Shown: positions 23,151 to 31,606 of the stretch, piece by piece
Numbering within the stretch: position 1 is the first letter of the stretch
How the letters are laid out: the number at the start of each line of letters is the position of its first letter
NCBI RefSeq assembly: GCF_030709675.1
Contig: NZ_JAUZQD010000010.1
Location: 186,001 to 250,000, forward strand
DNA from: Symbioplanes lichenis
Lineage (GTDB): Bacteria > Actinomycetota > Actinomycetes > Mycobacteriales > Micromonosporaceae
Reading direction: 5' to 3'
Length of the DNA: 64,000 bases
Made by a program: the position numbers and the translations under genes
Notes under the pieces: generated by a model
Database searches by the model: none
Told to the model about the DNA's origin: nothing
The model's input: only the letters and a program-made list of their open reading frames with translations

Positions 23151-25121
23151 ATGACTCTCACCGAGGCGGGCTTCGCCGCCGCCGTCGACCGGGTGCAGGC
23201 CGCCGCGAAGTCGTACTACGACACCGGCGACGTGCTGATGACCGACGCGGAGTACGACGCGTTGCTCGACAGCGTCACCGCGGCGAAGCAGGCGCATCCC
23301 GAGTGGGACGACCGCGGGGTCACCACGCAGGTCGCGGCGGGCGTGTCGGGCGGCGGCGACGTGCGGCATCCCGAGCCGATGATGTCGCTGGCCAAGGTGA
23401 CCGGCGAGGAGGAGGTGCGCGCGTTCGTGGCGAGCCTCGGCGGCGACCCGTGCCTCGTCGAGGTCAAGCTCGACGGGCTGGCGATCCGGGTGGCGTACGA
23501 GTCGGGCCGGCTCGTCCTGGCCGCGCTGCGCGGCGACGGCAGCACCGGGGAGAACGTGACCGCCCAGGTGCTGCGGGGCATCGCGGGCCTGCCCGGCCGG
23601 CTCGCCACGGCGTGGACGGGGGAGGTGCGGGGCGAGATCTACATGACGGTCGGCGACTTCGAGGCCGCGTCGGCCAACCGGGTCGCGGCCGGCGGCAAGG
23701 CGTTCATCAACTCGCGCGGGGCGGTGGCCGGGTCGATCCGCGCGGCCGATCGCGCCTACGAGGCGCCGATGACCTTCTCGGCGTACGACATCTCGGGGGA
23801 TTTCGGCTCGCACCGCGAGCGCATGGCGGCCGCGACGGCGCTGGGCTTCCCCGTGGCCGGCCGGCTCGCCACCGGGGAGATCCAGGTCGCCGGGGACGCG
23901 GACGCCGCGCTGGCCGCCGTCGCCCGGATCGGGGAGCTGCGGCGCGGGCTCGACTTCCCGATCGACGGCGCCGTGCTCACCGCCGACCTCGAGTCGACGC
24001 GCCGGCGGCTCGGCTCGGGCAGCCGCACGCCCTACTGGGCGGCCGCCTTCAAATACCCCGCCGACACCGGGTCGACGGTGCTGCGCGACATCGAGGTGCG
24101 CGTCGGGCGCACCGGGCGCATCTCGCTGCGCGCCGTGCTCGACCCGGTCTTCGTCGACGGCACGACCATCACCTACGCGACGCTGCACAACCCGCACTTC
24201 GTCGAGGAGCAGGGGCTCGCCCTCGGCCAGACCGTCGCCGTGTGGCGCGCGGGCGACGTCATTCCGCGCGTCACGGCGCCCATCGGCGAGCAGCCGCACG
24301 GGCTCACGCCGTGGACGCCGCCCGAGACCTGCCCGCAGTGCGGCGAGCCGTGGGACAAGTCCAGCCTGCTCTGGCGCTGCCACACCGCCTCGTGCAGCGC
24401 GGTCAGCGCCCTCGAATACTGGTGCAGCCGCGAGGCCATGGACGTCGAGGGCGCCGGCGAGGCCCTCTGCGTCGCCCTGGTCGACGCCGGCCTCGCCACC
24501 GATGTCGCCGATCTCTATGGGCTGACCGAGGAGCAGCTCGCCGAGCTGCCGGTCGGCCACACCAAGGCGGGCGGCGTGGTCCTGCTCGGCCGGCTCAACG
24601 CGGCCAAGGTGATCGCGTCGCTCGAGCAGAGCAAGAGCCAGCCCTTCAACCGCGTCATCACCGGCCTCGGCATCCGGATGACCGGCCGCAGCGTCGGCCG
24701 CTGGCTCGCCGCCCGCTTCAAGACCATGGACGCCCTGCGCGCCGCCACGGTCGAGGAGATCGCCGAGATCGACAAGATGGGCCTGATCAAGGCCCAGCAC
24801 GTCATCGACGGCCTGGCCGCCATGGCCGGCGTGATCGACCGCCTCGCCGCCGCCGGCGTCACCATGAGCGTCCCCGAGACCGCGGGCGACAAGCCCCTCG
24901 AGGGCCGGACCTACGTGGTGAGCGGCAGCGTCCCCGGCTACACCCGCACCACGGTGAGCGAGCGCATCGAGGAGCTGGGCGGGCGGGCGTCGGGCAGCGT
25001 GTCGGCCTCGACCACGGCGCTGGTCACCGCCGAGACCACCACGGCCAAGGCGGCGAAGGCGGCCAAGCTCGGCATCCCGGTGATCGACCCGGCCGAGTTC
25101 GCCCGCATGCTGGCCGGCTGA
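23151..25121 (+). CDS. ligA: NAD-dependent DNA ligase (probable second ligase)
   Basis: A 656-residue ligase that seals nicks with NAD. The adenylation domain carries the lysine motif EVKLDG (Lys106), followed by the GEVRGEIYM and FKYPAD motifs; then an OB fold, the four-Cys zinc finger (CPQCGEP, WRCHTASC), HhH repeats (LYGLTEEQLAELP) and a C-terminal BRCT domain from about residue 580. It starts at ATG 23151; a GTG six bases upstream is possible. It differs from typical housekeeping actinobacterial LigA (no GLPF-type early motif, LEYWCSREAMDVEG instead of the standard stretch), so it may be an additional ligase. It stands alone. Confidence 0.88.
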   Translation: MTLTEAGFAAAVDRVQAAAKSYYDTGDVLMTDAEYDALLDSVTAAKQAHPEWDDRGVTTQVAAGVSGGGDVRHPEPMMSLAKVTGEEEVRAFVASLGGDPCLVEVKLDGLAIRVAYESGRLVLAALRGDGSTGENVTAQVLRGIAGLPGRLATAWTGEVRGEIYMTVGDFEAASANRVAAGGKAFINSRGAVAGSIRAADRAYEAPMTFSAYDISGDFGSHRERMAAATALGFPVAGRLATGEIQVAGDADAALAAVARIGELRRGLDFPIDGAVLTADLESTRRRLGSGSRTPYWAAAFKYPADTGSTVLRDIEVRVGRTGRISLRAVLDPVFVDGTTITYATLHNPHFVEEQGLALGQTVAVWRAGDVIPRVTAPIGEQPHGLTPWTPPETCPQCGEPWDKSSLLWRCHTASCSAVSALEYWCSREAMDVEGAGEALCVALVDAGLATDVADLYGLTEEQLAELPVGHTKAGGVVLLGRLNAAKVIASLEQSKSQPFNRVITGLGIRMTGRSVGRWLAARFKTMDALRAATVEEIAEIDKMGLIKAQHVIDGLAAMAGVIDRLAAAGVTMSVPETAGDKPLEGRTYVVSGSVPGYTRTTVSERIEELGGRASGSVSASTTALVTAETTTAKAAKAAKLGIPVIDPAEFARMLAG

Positions 25122-25137
25122 CCACCCGGGGCCACCG

Positions 25138-25171
25138 CCGGCGACGACGCGCGGGATGCGGTCGTCGCCGG
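25138..25171. terminator. Bidirectional hairpin between ligA and the dehydrogenase gene
   Basis: CCGGCGACGAC and GTCGTCGCCGG form a perfect 11-bp stem with a 12-base loop between two convergent genes. Its right arm is part of a 26-bp direct repeat (25153-25178) that is also found inside the dehydrogenase C terminus (25204-25229), so it was created by a local duplication. Confidence 0.6.
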
Positions 25172-25180
25172 CCATCGGGA

Positions 25181-25813
25181 TCATCCGCCGACGGCGACGT
25201 GCAGGATGCGGTCGTCGCCGGCCTTCGGGTCGGCGCCGCCCCACGTGGAGGCGTCGGTGTTGGAGGTCATGAGCCACAGCGAGCCGTCGGGGGCGGCCTC
25301 GACGGTACGGATGCGGCCGTACTCGCCCCGGTAGTGCTCGATCGCCGCGCCGGTCGCCCGGCCGCTCTCGACGGGCAGTTGCCAGAGGCGTTGCCCGCCG
25401 AGGGCGCCGATCCAGAGCGAGCCGGCGGCGTAGGCCATCCCTGAGGGCGAGGCGTCGTCCGGGTGCACGGTCCAGATCGGCGCCGTCCCGGTGCTGCCCG
25501 CCACGCCCTCGGCCTTCGGGACGACCCCGGGGACCCGCCCGACGGTCTGCGCCGGGCCGCCGTCGGCGGGAACCCGCTTGATCAGGGCGGAATCCCGCTC
25601 GGAGACCAGGGCCGAGCCGTCGGGCAGGAAGGTCAGGCCCCACGGCACGGACAGGCCGGTGGTGATCTCGGCCGGCGCGCCGAGGGTGGCGACACCCGGC
25701 GGCGGGCCGGCCGGGGACTGGGCGGAACGCGGGGGCTCCGCGGTGCAGGCGGTCAGGCTCAGCACCGCGGCCAGGCCCGCACCGAACCGGGACCGGCGAG
25801 GAGAACGTCGCAT
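25181..25813 (-). CDS. Shortened PQQ-type sugar dehydrogenase lipoprotein
   Basis: A 210-residue lipoprotein (LSLTACTAEP lipobox). The N-terminal blade is that of soluble PQQ-dependent sugar dehydrogenases (GLSVPWGLTFLPDGSALVSE, then RVPGVVPKAEG). The C-terminal part is also typical (IWTVHPDDASPSGMAYAAG, LWIGALGGQRLW, RTVEAAPDGSLWLMTSNTD). The middle 120-150 residues, which should hold the catalytic His and PQQ/calcium ligands, are absent: residues jump from VPKAEG to the last blades. The family is normally about 350-380 residues. It is probably inactive, or retained only as a binding lipoprotein. Confidence 0.7.
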   Translation of the reverse strand: MRRSPRRSRFGAGLAAVLSLTACTAEPPRSAQSPAGPPPGVATLGAPAEITTGLSVPWGLTFLPDGSALVSERDSALIKRVPADGGPAQTVGRVPGVVPKAEGVAGSTGTAPIWTVHPDDASPSGMAYAAGSLWIGALGGQRLWQLPVESGRATGAAIEHYRGEYGRIRTVEAAPDGSLWLMTSNTDASTWGGADPKAGDDRILHVAVGG

Positions 25814-25827
25814 GAGGGGCCCCCGGG

Positions 25828-26580
25828 TCAGGAGCGGTAGCGGCCGCTGAGCACGCCCAGGACGTCGGCGTAGCGGCCCTCGGCCACGGCGTTGCGCTGC
25901 CACTTGACCCGCTCGACCAGGATCTGCTCGGCCTTCGGGTCGGCCTCGAGCAGGCTCATCACCTCGTCCAGGAACTCCTCCAGGGGCATGGCCACGTCGG
26001 AGTCCTGCTGGTTCATCAGCGTGGTCCGGGTGGCGGGCGGCACCAGCTCGATCACCTGGACGTCGCTCTTGAACAGCTGCACGCGCAGGCTCTCGGTGAA
26101 GGAGTGGATCGCCGCCTTGGTGGCGTTGTAGGTCGGGGTGGCGGGCAGCGGCACGTAGGCCAGGCCGGAGCTGACGGTGATGACGGTGGCCGACGCCCGG
26201 GCGAGCAGCCCGGGCAGGAACGCGTGGATCAGCCGGATTGGACCGAGCAGGTTGACGTCAACGGTGCGCTCGGCGACGTCGAGGGACGCCGGGTCGCGCA
26301 GGTCCTCGGGCTCCATGATGCCGGCCATGGTGATCAGGGTGTCCAGCGTCGGGTGGCGGGTGGCCAGCTCGTCGCGGGCCGCGGTGATCGACGCCGGGTC
26401 GGTGGTGTCGATGGTCACCGTGCCGAGGCCGGGGTGCTCGGCGGCGATCCGCTCGAGCAGCTCGGTGCGGCGGCCGCCGACGATGACGGTGTTGCCCTTC
26501 GCCTGCAGACGCAGGGCCAGGCCGAGGCCGATGCCGGAGGTGGCGCCGGGGATGAAGATGGTGTTGCCGCTGATGTTCAC
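25828..26580 (-). CDS. Short-chain dehydrogenase/reductase, DltE-like
   Basis: A 250-residue classical SDR. The cofactor loop is GATSGIG (residues 13-19), followed by GGRR (35-38), which favours NADP(H). The NAG motif is TMAGI, the catalytic Ser is in ITVSSGL (137-138), and Tyr151/Lys155 are in YNATKAA. The long C-terminal helix region with VIELVPPATRT is characteristic of the DltE-like group. It precedes the shortened dehydrogenase gene by 14 bases. Substrate unknown. Confidence 0.85.
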   Translation of the reverse strand: MNISGNTIFIPGATSGIGLGLALRLQAKGNTVIVGGRRTELLERIAAEHPGLGTVTIDTTDPASITAARDELATRHPTLDTLITMAGIMEPEDLRDPASLDVAERTVDVNLLGPIRLIHAFLPGLLARASATVITVSSGLAYVPLPATPTYNATKAAIHSFTESLRVQLFKSDVQVIELVPPATRTTLMNQQDSDVAMPLEEFLDEVMSLLEADPKAEQILVERVKWQRNAVAEGRYADVLGVLSGRYRS

Positions 26581-26720
26581 GGGATTCCTTCGATGGATCG
26601 ACGGGAAAGGCGTGAGATCAGCATCGCCGCCGGCAACGGGGTTATGAAGGCCGCGTTCTGCCTAGGTCTCCCATGTCCTGGCTCGGCGAGCGGCGAGCGG
26701 CGGGGCGGCAGAATGGCCGG

Positions 26721-27149
26721 ATGGATATTGAGGTACGGCCGGCGACCGCCGATGACAGCGCTGCCCTGGTGACATTGATCGCGGCCATGGGCTACGACGT
26801 GACAGCGGAAGAGGTGGCGCAACGGCTCGCGGAGCTGGCGGAGGGCGATGCCGTCTTCGTCGCGGTCGCCGCCGGCCGCGTACGCGGATGGTGTCACGTC
26901 TATCGCAGCCAGAGCCTGATCGCCGGGCCGCGGGCGGAGATCGCGGGGCTGGCCGTCAACCCGGACTTCCAGGGCGGCGGGGTGGGCGGTGCGCTGCTCC
27001 GGCAGGTCGAGGAGTGGGCCGCCGCGAACGGCATCCCCGTCGTGCACCTCCGCTCGGGCAGCGAGCGCGAGGCGGCGCACGAGTTCTACCGCAAGCACGG
27101 CTACAACGGGGTGAAAACCCAGCTGGCGCTGCGGAAGAGCTTGGTCTAG
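26721..27149 (+). CDS. GNAT family N-acetyltransferase
   Basis: A 142-residue single GNAT domain: IEVRPATADDSAALVTLI at the start, the acetyl-CoA loop motif VNPDFQGGGVGGALLRQ (Q/R-x-x-G-x-G/A) near residue 85, and the last strands VVHLRSGSEREAAHEFY with KHGYN. ATG 26721 is chosen; the frame extends further up without conserved sequence. The acceptor substrate cannot be read. Its TAG stop and the stop of the convergent SseB-like gene share the four bases CTAG. Confidence 0.85.
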   Translation: MDIEVRPATADDSAALVTLIAAMGYDVTAEEVAQRLAELAEGDAVFVAVAAGRVRGWCHVYRSQSLIAGPRAEIAGLAVNPDFQGGGVGGALLRQVEEWAAANGIPVVHLRSGSEREAAHEFYRKHGYNGVKTQLALRKSLV

Positions 27150-27499
27150 CGCCGGCGCAGCGCCTCGGCGACGAGCGGCAGCGGCACCTTCACCCACTGC
27201 TCGTCGCCGAAGACGGCGAGGGTGTCGACGCCCGTCCGGCGCCAGATGTCGATCAGCCGCAGCGCGTCGAAGTGCGCGGATCCCGCGGCCTCGGGCAGGT
27301 GCCGCTCGCGGGACGCCGCGCTGGCATAGCCGGGCAGCACCGGCCCCGAGCCGTCGACGCCGATGAAGACGACCGAATCGCCCGCGTCGATCGGCACGTG
27401 GAGGCCGCCCTCGACGATCGCGGCGACCAGGGCGTCGGACGCGTCGGCGGGTCCGACGCGCCCGAGGGCCGCGGCGAGGGCATCGTTGGATCCGGACAT
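27146..27499 (-). CDS. SseB-like small protein
   Basis: A 117-residue protein resembling the SseB N-terminal domain: LAAALGRVGPADASDALVAA, LHVPIDAGDSVVFIGVDGSG, PVLPGYASAASRERHLPEA, and VNP-like end replaced by WVKVPLPLVAEALRRR. Such proteins are small cytoplasmic alpha/beta domains of uncertain role; in some actinobacteria they sit beside type VII secretion genes, which are not seen here. It overlaps the GNAT stop by four bases in opposite orientation. Confidence 0.6.
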   Translation of the reverse strand: MSGSNDALAAALGRVGPADASDALVAAIVEGGLHVPIDAGDSVVFIGVDGSGPVLPGYASAASRERHLPEAAGSAHFDALRLIDIWRRTGVDTLAVFGDEQWVKVPLPLVAEALRRR

Positions 27500-27535
27500 C
27501 GGCGAAGACTATCCCAGGGACGACGACAGGGCGAA

Positions 27536-27565
27536 GGCCGATCACCGGCGCACCGGTGATCGGCC
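27536..27565 (-). terminator. Terminator after the MMPL gene
   Basis: GGCCGATCACCGG and CCGGTGATCGGCC form a perfect 13-bp stem around CGCA, 12 bases past the stop of the MMPL gene. It also closes the region between this gene and the upstream-reading SseB-like gene. Confidence 0.75.
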
Positions 27566-27576
27566 GGGCGGACTTC

Positions 27577-29967
27577 TCAGGAAGCCGCGTGGGCGGGCTC
27601 GCGCGACTCCCGCGCGGTGGGGTGGCTGCGCTCGAGGGCGGCGCCCTCCACATCGACGTTGGGCAGGATGCGGTCGAGCCAGCGCGGGATCCACCAGGCC
27701 GACTTCCCGAGCAGGTGCATGATCGCGGGGATCAGCAGCATGCGGACCAGGAAGGCGTCGGCCAGCACGCCGAAGGCCAGGCCGAAGCCGAGCGACCGGA
27801 TCATCGCGGTGTGGCTGAAGATGAAGCCGCCGAAGACCGAGATCATGATGATCGCGGCCGCGGTGACCACGGTGCGGCCGGCGTGCACGCCCTGGCGGAC
27901 GGCCAGCCGGGCCGGGGCGCCGTGGGCGTACGCCTCGCGCATGCCCGACACCAGGAAGAGCTGATAGTCCATCGCGAGCCCGAAGAGGATGCCGATCAGG
28001 ATCGTCGGCAGGAAGCTCAGGATGGGCCCCGGGTCGTGGATGCCGAACACCGCGCCGAGCCAGCCCCACTGGAAGATCGCCGTGATCGCGCCGAACGTGG
28101 CGAACAGCGACAGCACGAAGCCCAGCGTCGCCGTCAGCGGCACGAGCAGCGAGCGGAAGACGAAGATCAAAATGATCAACGACAGGCCGAGTACGACGCC
28201 CAGATAGAGCGGCAGCGCGTCGGACAGCTGCTCCGAGATGTCGATGTTGCCGCTCGCGCTGCCGGCGACGCCGAGCGTGACGCCGCCGTCGAGGGGCGAC
28301 AGGTCGCGCAGATCCCGTACGAGCTGCTCGGTCGACTCCGACGTGGGCCCGCCGGTCGGGATGACCTGGAAGGCGGCGAGCGTCTTGTCCTCCGACAGCC
28401 CGATCGGGGCCACGGCGCTGACGTCGTTCTGCCGCGCCAGCTCGGACCCGATGCGTACCTGATCCGGAAGGCCGGCGGGCGCGGGCAGCTGGGCGACGAC
28501 GAGCAGCGGCCCGTTGACCCCGGCGCCGAACTTCTGCTCCACGATCTTGTACGCCTGGTACTGCGTCGAGTCCTCCGACTCCGACGACCCGTCGGGCAGG
28601 CCGAGGCGCATCGACAGGGCGGGCAGCGCGATGACCAGCAGGGCGGCCAGTGCGGCGACCGCGGTCAGGACGGCGCGACCGGTGCCCATGGGCTCGGCCG
28701 GGGGCTTCATGGCGTCGACGTGCCCGACGGCCGCGCGCGCCTTGCGGCTGAGGACCCGGGCGCCCAGCAGCGACAGCAGCGCCGGGGTCAGCGTGACGGC
28801 GATGACGACGGAGACGGCGACGCAGATCGCGCCGACCGTGCCCATCATGCCGAGGAAGCCGATGCCGGTGACGTTGAGCGCCAGCAGGGCCACCAGGACC
28901 GTGGCGCCGGCGAAGACGACCGCGTTGCCGGAGGTGCCGTTGGCCAGGCCGATCGACTCGTGCAGCTCGACGCCGGTGAGCAGCTGGCGGCGGTGCCGGT
29001 TGAGGATGAACAGGCTGTAGTCGATGCCGACGGCGAGCCCGAGCATGACGCCGAGCACCGGGGTGATCGACAGCATGTCCACGACGCCGGACATCGCCAG
29101 CGACGCGGTGACGCCCACGCCGACGCCGACCAGGGCGCTGACCAAGGGGAGGGCGGCGGCGATCACGGTGCCGAGCATGACGAGCAGGGTGATGGCGGCG
29201 ACGACGAGACCGGCGACCTCGCCCACGCCGAGGACCTGCGGCACGCTCTGGGTGATCTCGTTGGAGAAGTCGGCCTCCACCCCGGCCGGCACGCCGCCGG
29301 TCACGTGGTCGACGACGCCTTCCTTGGTCTCCGGCGTGACGTCCATCTGGGCCTGCTCGAACGACACGGCCGCGACCGCCGTGGTGTTGTCCTCGGCGAC
29401 CAGCCGGATCTTCGAGGACAGCGCCAGCAGCTGCTGGGAGAGCTCCAGCTGCTTGCCCTGCGCCTCGAGCTCCGCCTTCTGCTTGTCGAGGGCCGCCTGC
29501 TGCGCCGCCGGGGCCCCGCCGGGGGCGGCGTCGAGCTGCTGCTGCGCCTGCTCCACCTGGACGCGGCCCTGCTTGACCTTGAGCGCGCCGGCCTCGACCT
29601 GGGCGGCCTGCTCGGCGGCCTGCGCCTGGGTGGCGAAGGGATCGGTCGTCCCGGCGACGCCGTCGAGGTCACCGGTGCTCTTGAGCAGCGCCCCGATCGC
29701 GGTCTTCTGCTCGTCGGTGAAGGCGGCGCCGTTCGCGGTGTGGAACACCACGGTGCCGCTGCCGCCGCTCGCGCTCGGGAACTTCTGCGCGAGCTGGTCG
29801 GTCACCTTCGCCGTCGCGGTGCCCGGGATGGAGACCTGCGACGACAGGGTGCCGCCGAAGGCGAAGTAGGCGCCGGCGGAGACGCCCAGGATCACGACCC
29901 AGGCGATCAGGACCGCCCACGCCCGCCGGGCCCCGAAGCGCCCGAGGCGGTACAACAACTCAGCCAC
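27577..29967 (-). CDS. MMPL-family RND transporter
   Basis: A 796-residue export pump with 11-12 membrane helices in two blocks. After the first helix there is a large periplasmic loop that includes a long Gln/Ala-rich coiled coil (about residues 110-185: AAQAEQAAQVEAGALKVKQG and onward). The motif GIDYSLFILNRHR in the first block and AMDYQLFLVSGMREA in the second are the proton-relay and signature residues of MMPL/actinorhodin-transporter-like proteins. It exports lipids or hydrophobic drugs by proton antiport. The tetR-like gene 11 bases upstream is likely its own repressor and the two form one operon. Confidence 0.9.
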   Translation of the reverse strand: MAELLYRLGRFGARRAWAVLIAWVVILGVSAGAYFAFGGTLSSQVSIPGTATAKVTDQLAQKFPSASGGSGTVVFHTANGAAFTDEQKTAIGALLKSTGDLDGVAGTTDPFATQAQAAEQAAQVEAGALKVKQGRVQVEQAQQQLDAAPGGAPAAQQAALDKQKAELEAQGKQLELSQQLLALSSKIRLVAEDNTTAVAAVSFEQAQMDVTPETKEGVVDHVTGGVPAGVEADFSNEITQSVPQVLGVGEVAGLVVAAITLLVMLGTVIAAALPLVSALVGVGVGVTASLAMSGVVDMLSITPVLGVMLGLAVGIDYSLFILNRHRRQLLTGVELHESIGLANGTSGNAVVFAGATVLVALLALNVTGIGFLGMMGTVGAICVAVSVVIAVTLTPALLSLLGARVLSRKARAAVGHVDAMKPPAEPMGTGRAVLTAVAALAALLVIALPALSMRLGLPDGSSESEDSTQYQAYKIVEQKFGAGVNGPLLVVAQLPAPAGLPDQVRIGSELARQNDVSAVAPIGLSEDKTLAAFQVIPTGGPTSESTEQLVRDLRDLSPLDGGVTLGVAGSASGNIDISEQLSDALPLYLGVVLGLSLIILIFVFRSLLVPLTATLGFVLSLFATFGAITAIFQWGWLGAVFGIHDPGPILSFLPTILIGILFGLAMDYQLFLVSGMREAYAHGAPARLAVRQGVHAGRTVVTAAAIIMISVFGGFIFSHTAMIRSLGFGLAFGVLADAFLVRMLLIPAIMHLLGKSAWWIPRWLDRILPNVDVEGAALERSHPTARESREPAHAAS

Positions 29968-29978
29968 TGCTTTGTCCT

Positions 29979-30617
29979 CTACTGATAGCCCTTGCGGATG
30001 CTTGCGACGAGCCGGTCGAGCAGGTCGTCCCAGCGGGCCCGGGCGGCCGCGCCGGTGTCTGCCCCGGTCTCGGTGAGCCAGTGGTGGGCGATGACCTCGA
30101 TGCCGTGCATGAGCGAGCTGACGAGCACCTCGGCCTCGAGCGGGTCCAGGTCCGCGTTGCGTTCGGCCAGCTCGTGGGCGAGCTCTCCGGTCGTACGGGA
30201 AAAGGAGGCCTGGAAGATCTGCTGCGGGCGCGGGTCGCCGGTGCCGAACCCGCCCAGCGCCCGGTAGATGAAGCCGATGAGGCCGGGGATGTCGGTGGCG
30301 CGCAGGGCCGCGGTGACGGTCGCGAACATCGCGCTGCGGCTGCCCTGCTCGACCGGCGCGGTGGTGACCTGCGTCCGGAACGTGTCGATCACCGCGCCCA
30401 GCACCTCGGTGCAGACGGTCGTGACGACGTCGTCGATCGAGGCGAAGTGGTTGAAGACCGTGCGCCGGGAGATGTCGGCCCGCTCGGCGAGCTGGTCGAC
30501 GCTGAACCGGGCGGTGCCGCCCTCGCTGATCAGCGTCTTGGCCGCGTCAAGGATCGCCCGCCGGTGCCGCGCCTTGAGCGCCGCCCGGCGATCGGGCGGA
30601 ACGGCCTCGACCAGCAT
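29979..30617 (-). CDS. TetR/AcrR-family repressor of the MMPL pump
   Basis: A 212-residue regulator. The N-terminal helix-turn-helix is TARFSVDQLAERADISRRTVFNHF, within residues 35-65; the rest is an all-helical ligand-binding domain. It is first in a two-gene operon with the MMPL pump. The ATG at 30617 follows the -10 element by only eight bases and has no ribosome site, so the message is probably leaderless. A perfect inverted repeat in the promoter spacer is the likely autoregulatory operator. Confidence 0.88.
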   Translation of the reverse strand: MLVEAVPPDRRAALKARHRRAILDAAKTLISEGGTARFSVDQLAERADISRRTVFNHFASIDDVVTTVCTEVLGAVIDTFRTQVTTAPVEQGSRSAMFATVTAALRATDIPGLIGFIYRALGGFGTGDPRPQQIFQASFSRTTGELAHELAERNADLDPLEAEVLVSSLMHGIEVIAHHWLTETGADTGAAARARWDDLLDRLVASIRKGYQ

Positions 30618-30625
30618 GATTGCTT

Positions 30626-30655
30626 ACACTAAGTGCATCGTTGCACTCGGCGCAA
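30626..30655 (-). promoter_or_regulatory. Promoter with TetR operator in the spacer
   Basis: On the minus strand TTGCGC (30650-30655), 18 bases and TAGTGT (30626-30631) form a promoter. The spacer holds AGTGCATCGTTGCACT (30632-30647), a perfect inverted repeat with 6-bp arms and a 4-base centre. A TetR dimer bound there would exclude RNA polymerase. Confidence 0.6.
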
Positions 30656-30656
30656 A

Positions 30657-31529
30657 TCAGTGGCGATCGGCGTGCATCTCCGCGTCGGGGGCCGCCCACG
30701 AGGCGAGCAGGGTCAGCGCGTGCGCGGTCGGGGAGCCGGGCGCCGCGGCGTAGAGGGTCATCGAGAGGCCCGGCTCCGCCACGAGCTCCATGGTCTCGTA
30801 CGCGAGCTCCAGGTCCCCCACCACGTGATGGCGGAAGTGCTTGACGCCCGTGCCGTGCAGCCGCACGTTGTGCGAGCCCCACCGCCGCCGGAAGTCGTCG
30901 CTGCGGGTGGACAGCTCGCCGACGAGGTCGTGAAGCTCCTTGTTGTGCGGGTCGACGCCGGCGGCCGTGCGCAGGTTCGCCACCGTCATGTCGGCGAAGA
31001 GTTCCCAGTCGGGATAGAACCGGTGCGCGGCGCTGCTCAGGAAGGTGAACCGCGCGAAGTTGGGCGGCGTGGCCGGGTCGGCGAAGAGGTCGCTGTGCAT
31101 CGCGCGGCCGAGGTGGTTGGCGGCCAGCAGGTCGGCGCGGCCGTTGACCAGGATCGCCGGGGCGGTGATGGCGTCGAGCGACCACTGCAGGCTCGGGCGT
31201 ACGGTCCATTGCCGCGGCCGGCTGCCGCGCCGCAGCAGATTGCCGCTGCCGTTGGCCTCCTGGGCGAGCCGCAGGAGGTGGGCGCGCTCGGCGTCGTCGA
31301 GCTGCAGGGCGCGGGCGATCGCCTCGAGCACCCCGGCGGACACGCCGGCCAGGGCGCCGCGCTCGAGCTTCGAGTAGTACTCGACGCTCATCCCGGCCAG
31401 CGCGGCGACCTCGCCGCGGCGCAACCCCGGCACGCGGCGCTGCCCGGCGGCCGGGATCCCGGCCCGCTCCGGCGTGATCTTCGCGCGGCGCGAGGTGAGG
31501 AAGTCGTGCACTTCGGCTCGGTTGTTCAC
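30657..31529 (-). CDS. XRE-type regulator with MmyB-like ligand-binding domain
   Basis: A 290-residue regulator. The N-terminal Cro/C1 helix-turn-helix reads PGLRRGEVAALAGMSVEYYS with KLERG; residues 110-290 are the MmyB-like PAS-related domain (ITAPAILVNGRADLLAANHLG, FLSSAAHRFYPDWE, FRRRWGSHNVRLHGTGVKHF, LAYETMELVAEPG). This actinobacterial family often controls an adjacent oxidoreductase, with a small lipid or metabolite as ligand. Here it is divergent from the luciferase-like oxidoreductase at 31607, which is the probable target. Confidence 0.87.
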   Translation of the reverse strand: MNNRAEVHDFLTSRRAKITPERAGIPAAGQRRVPGLRRGEVAALAGMSVEYYSKLERGALAGVSAGVLEAIARALQLDDAERAHLLRLAQEANGSGNLLRRGSRPRQWTVRPSLQWSLDAITAPAILVNGRADLLAANHLGRAMHSDLFADPATPPNFARFTFLSSAAHRFYPDWELFADMTVANLRTAAGVDPHNKELHDLVGELSTRSDDFRRRWGSHNVRLHGTGVKHFRHHVVGDLELAYETMELVAEPGLSMTLYAAAPGSPTAHALTLLASWAAPDAEMHADRH

Positions 31530-31606
31530 CCCTCCGACGGTACGGGTCCGCGGGGCGGCCAGGGATGTACTGTCGGTGCACCCCTCGACCTCTGGAGGCC
31601 CTTCTC

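Noticed and set aside
23067..25643. 858-codon frame antisense to the DNA ligase
   Set aside because: Arg/Gly/Ala-rich with no recognisable domain, while the opposite strand encodes a complete ligase. It is a GC-driven shadow frame, like several others above 500 codons here.
27556..29985. 809-codon frame antisense to the MMPL transporter
   Set aside because: Composition is His/Asp/Gly/Arg-rich low complexity without domains; the MMPL gene on the other strand is intact.
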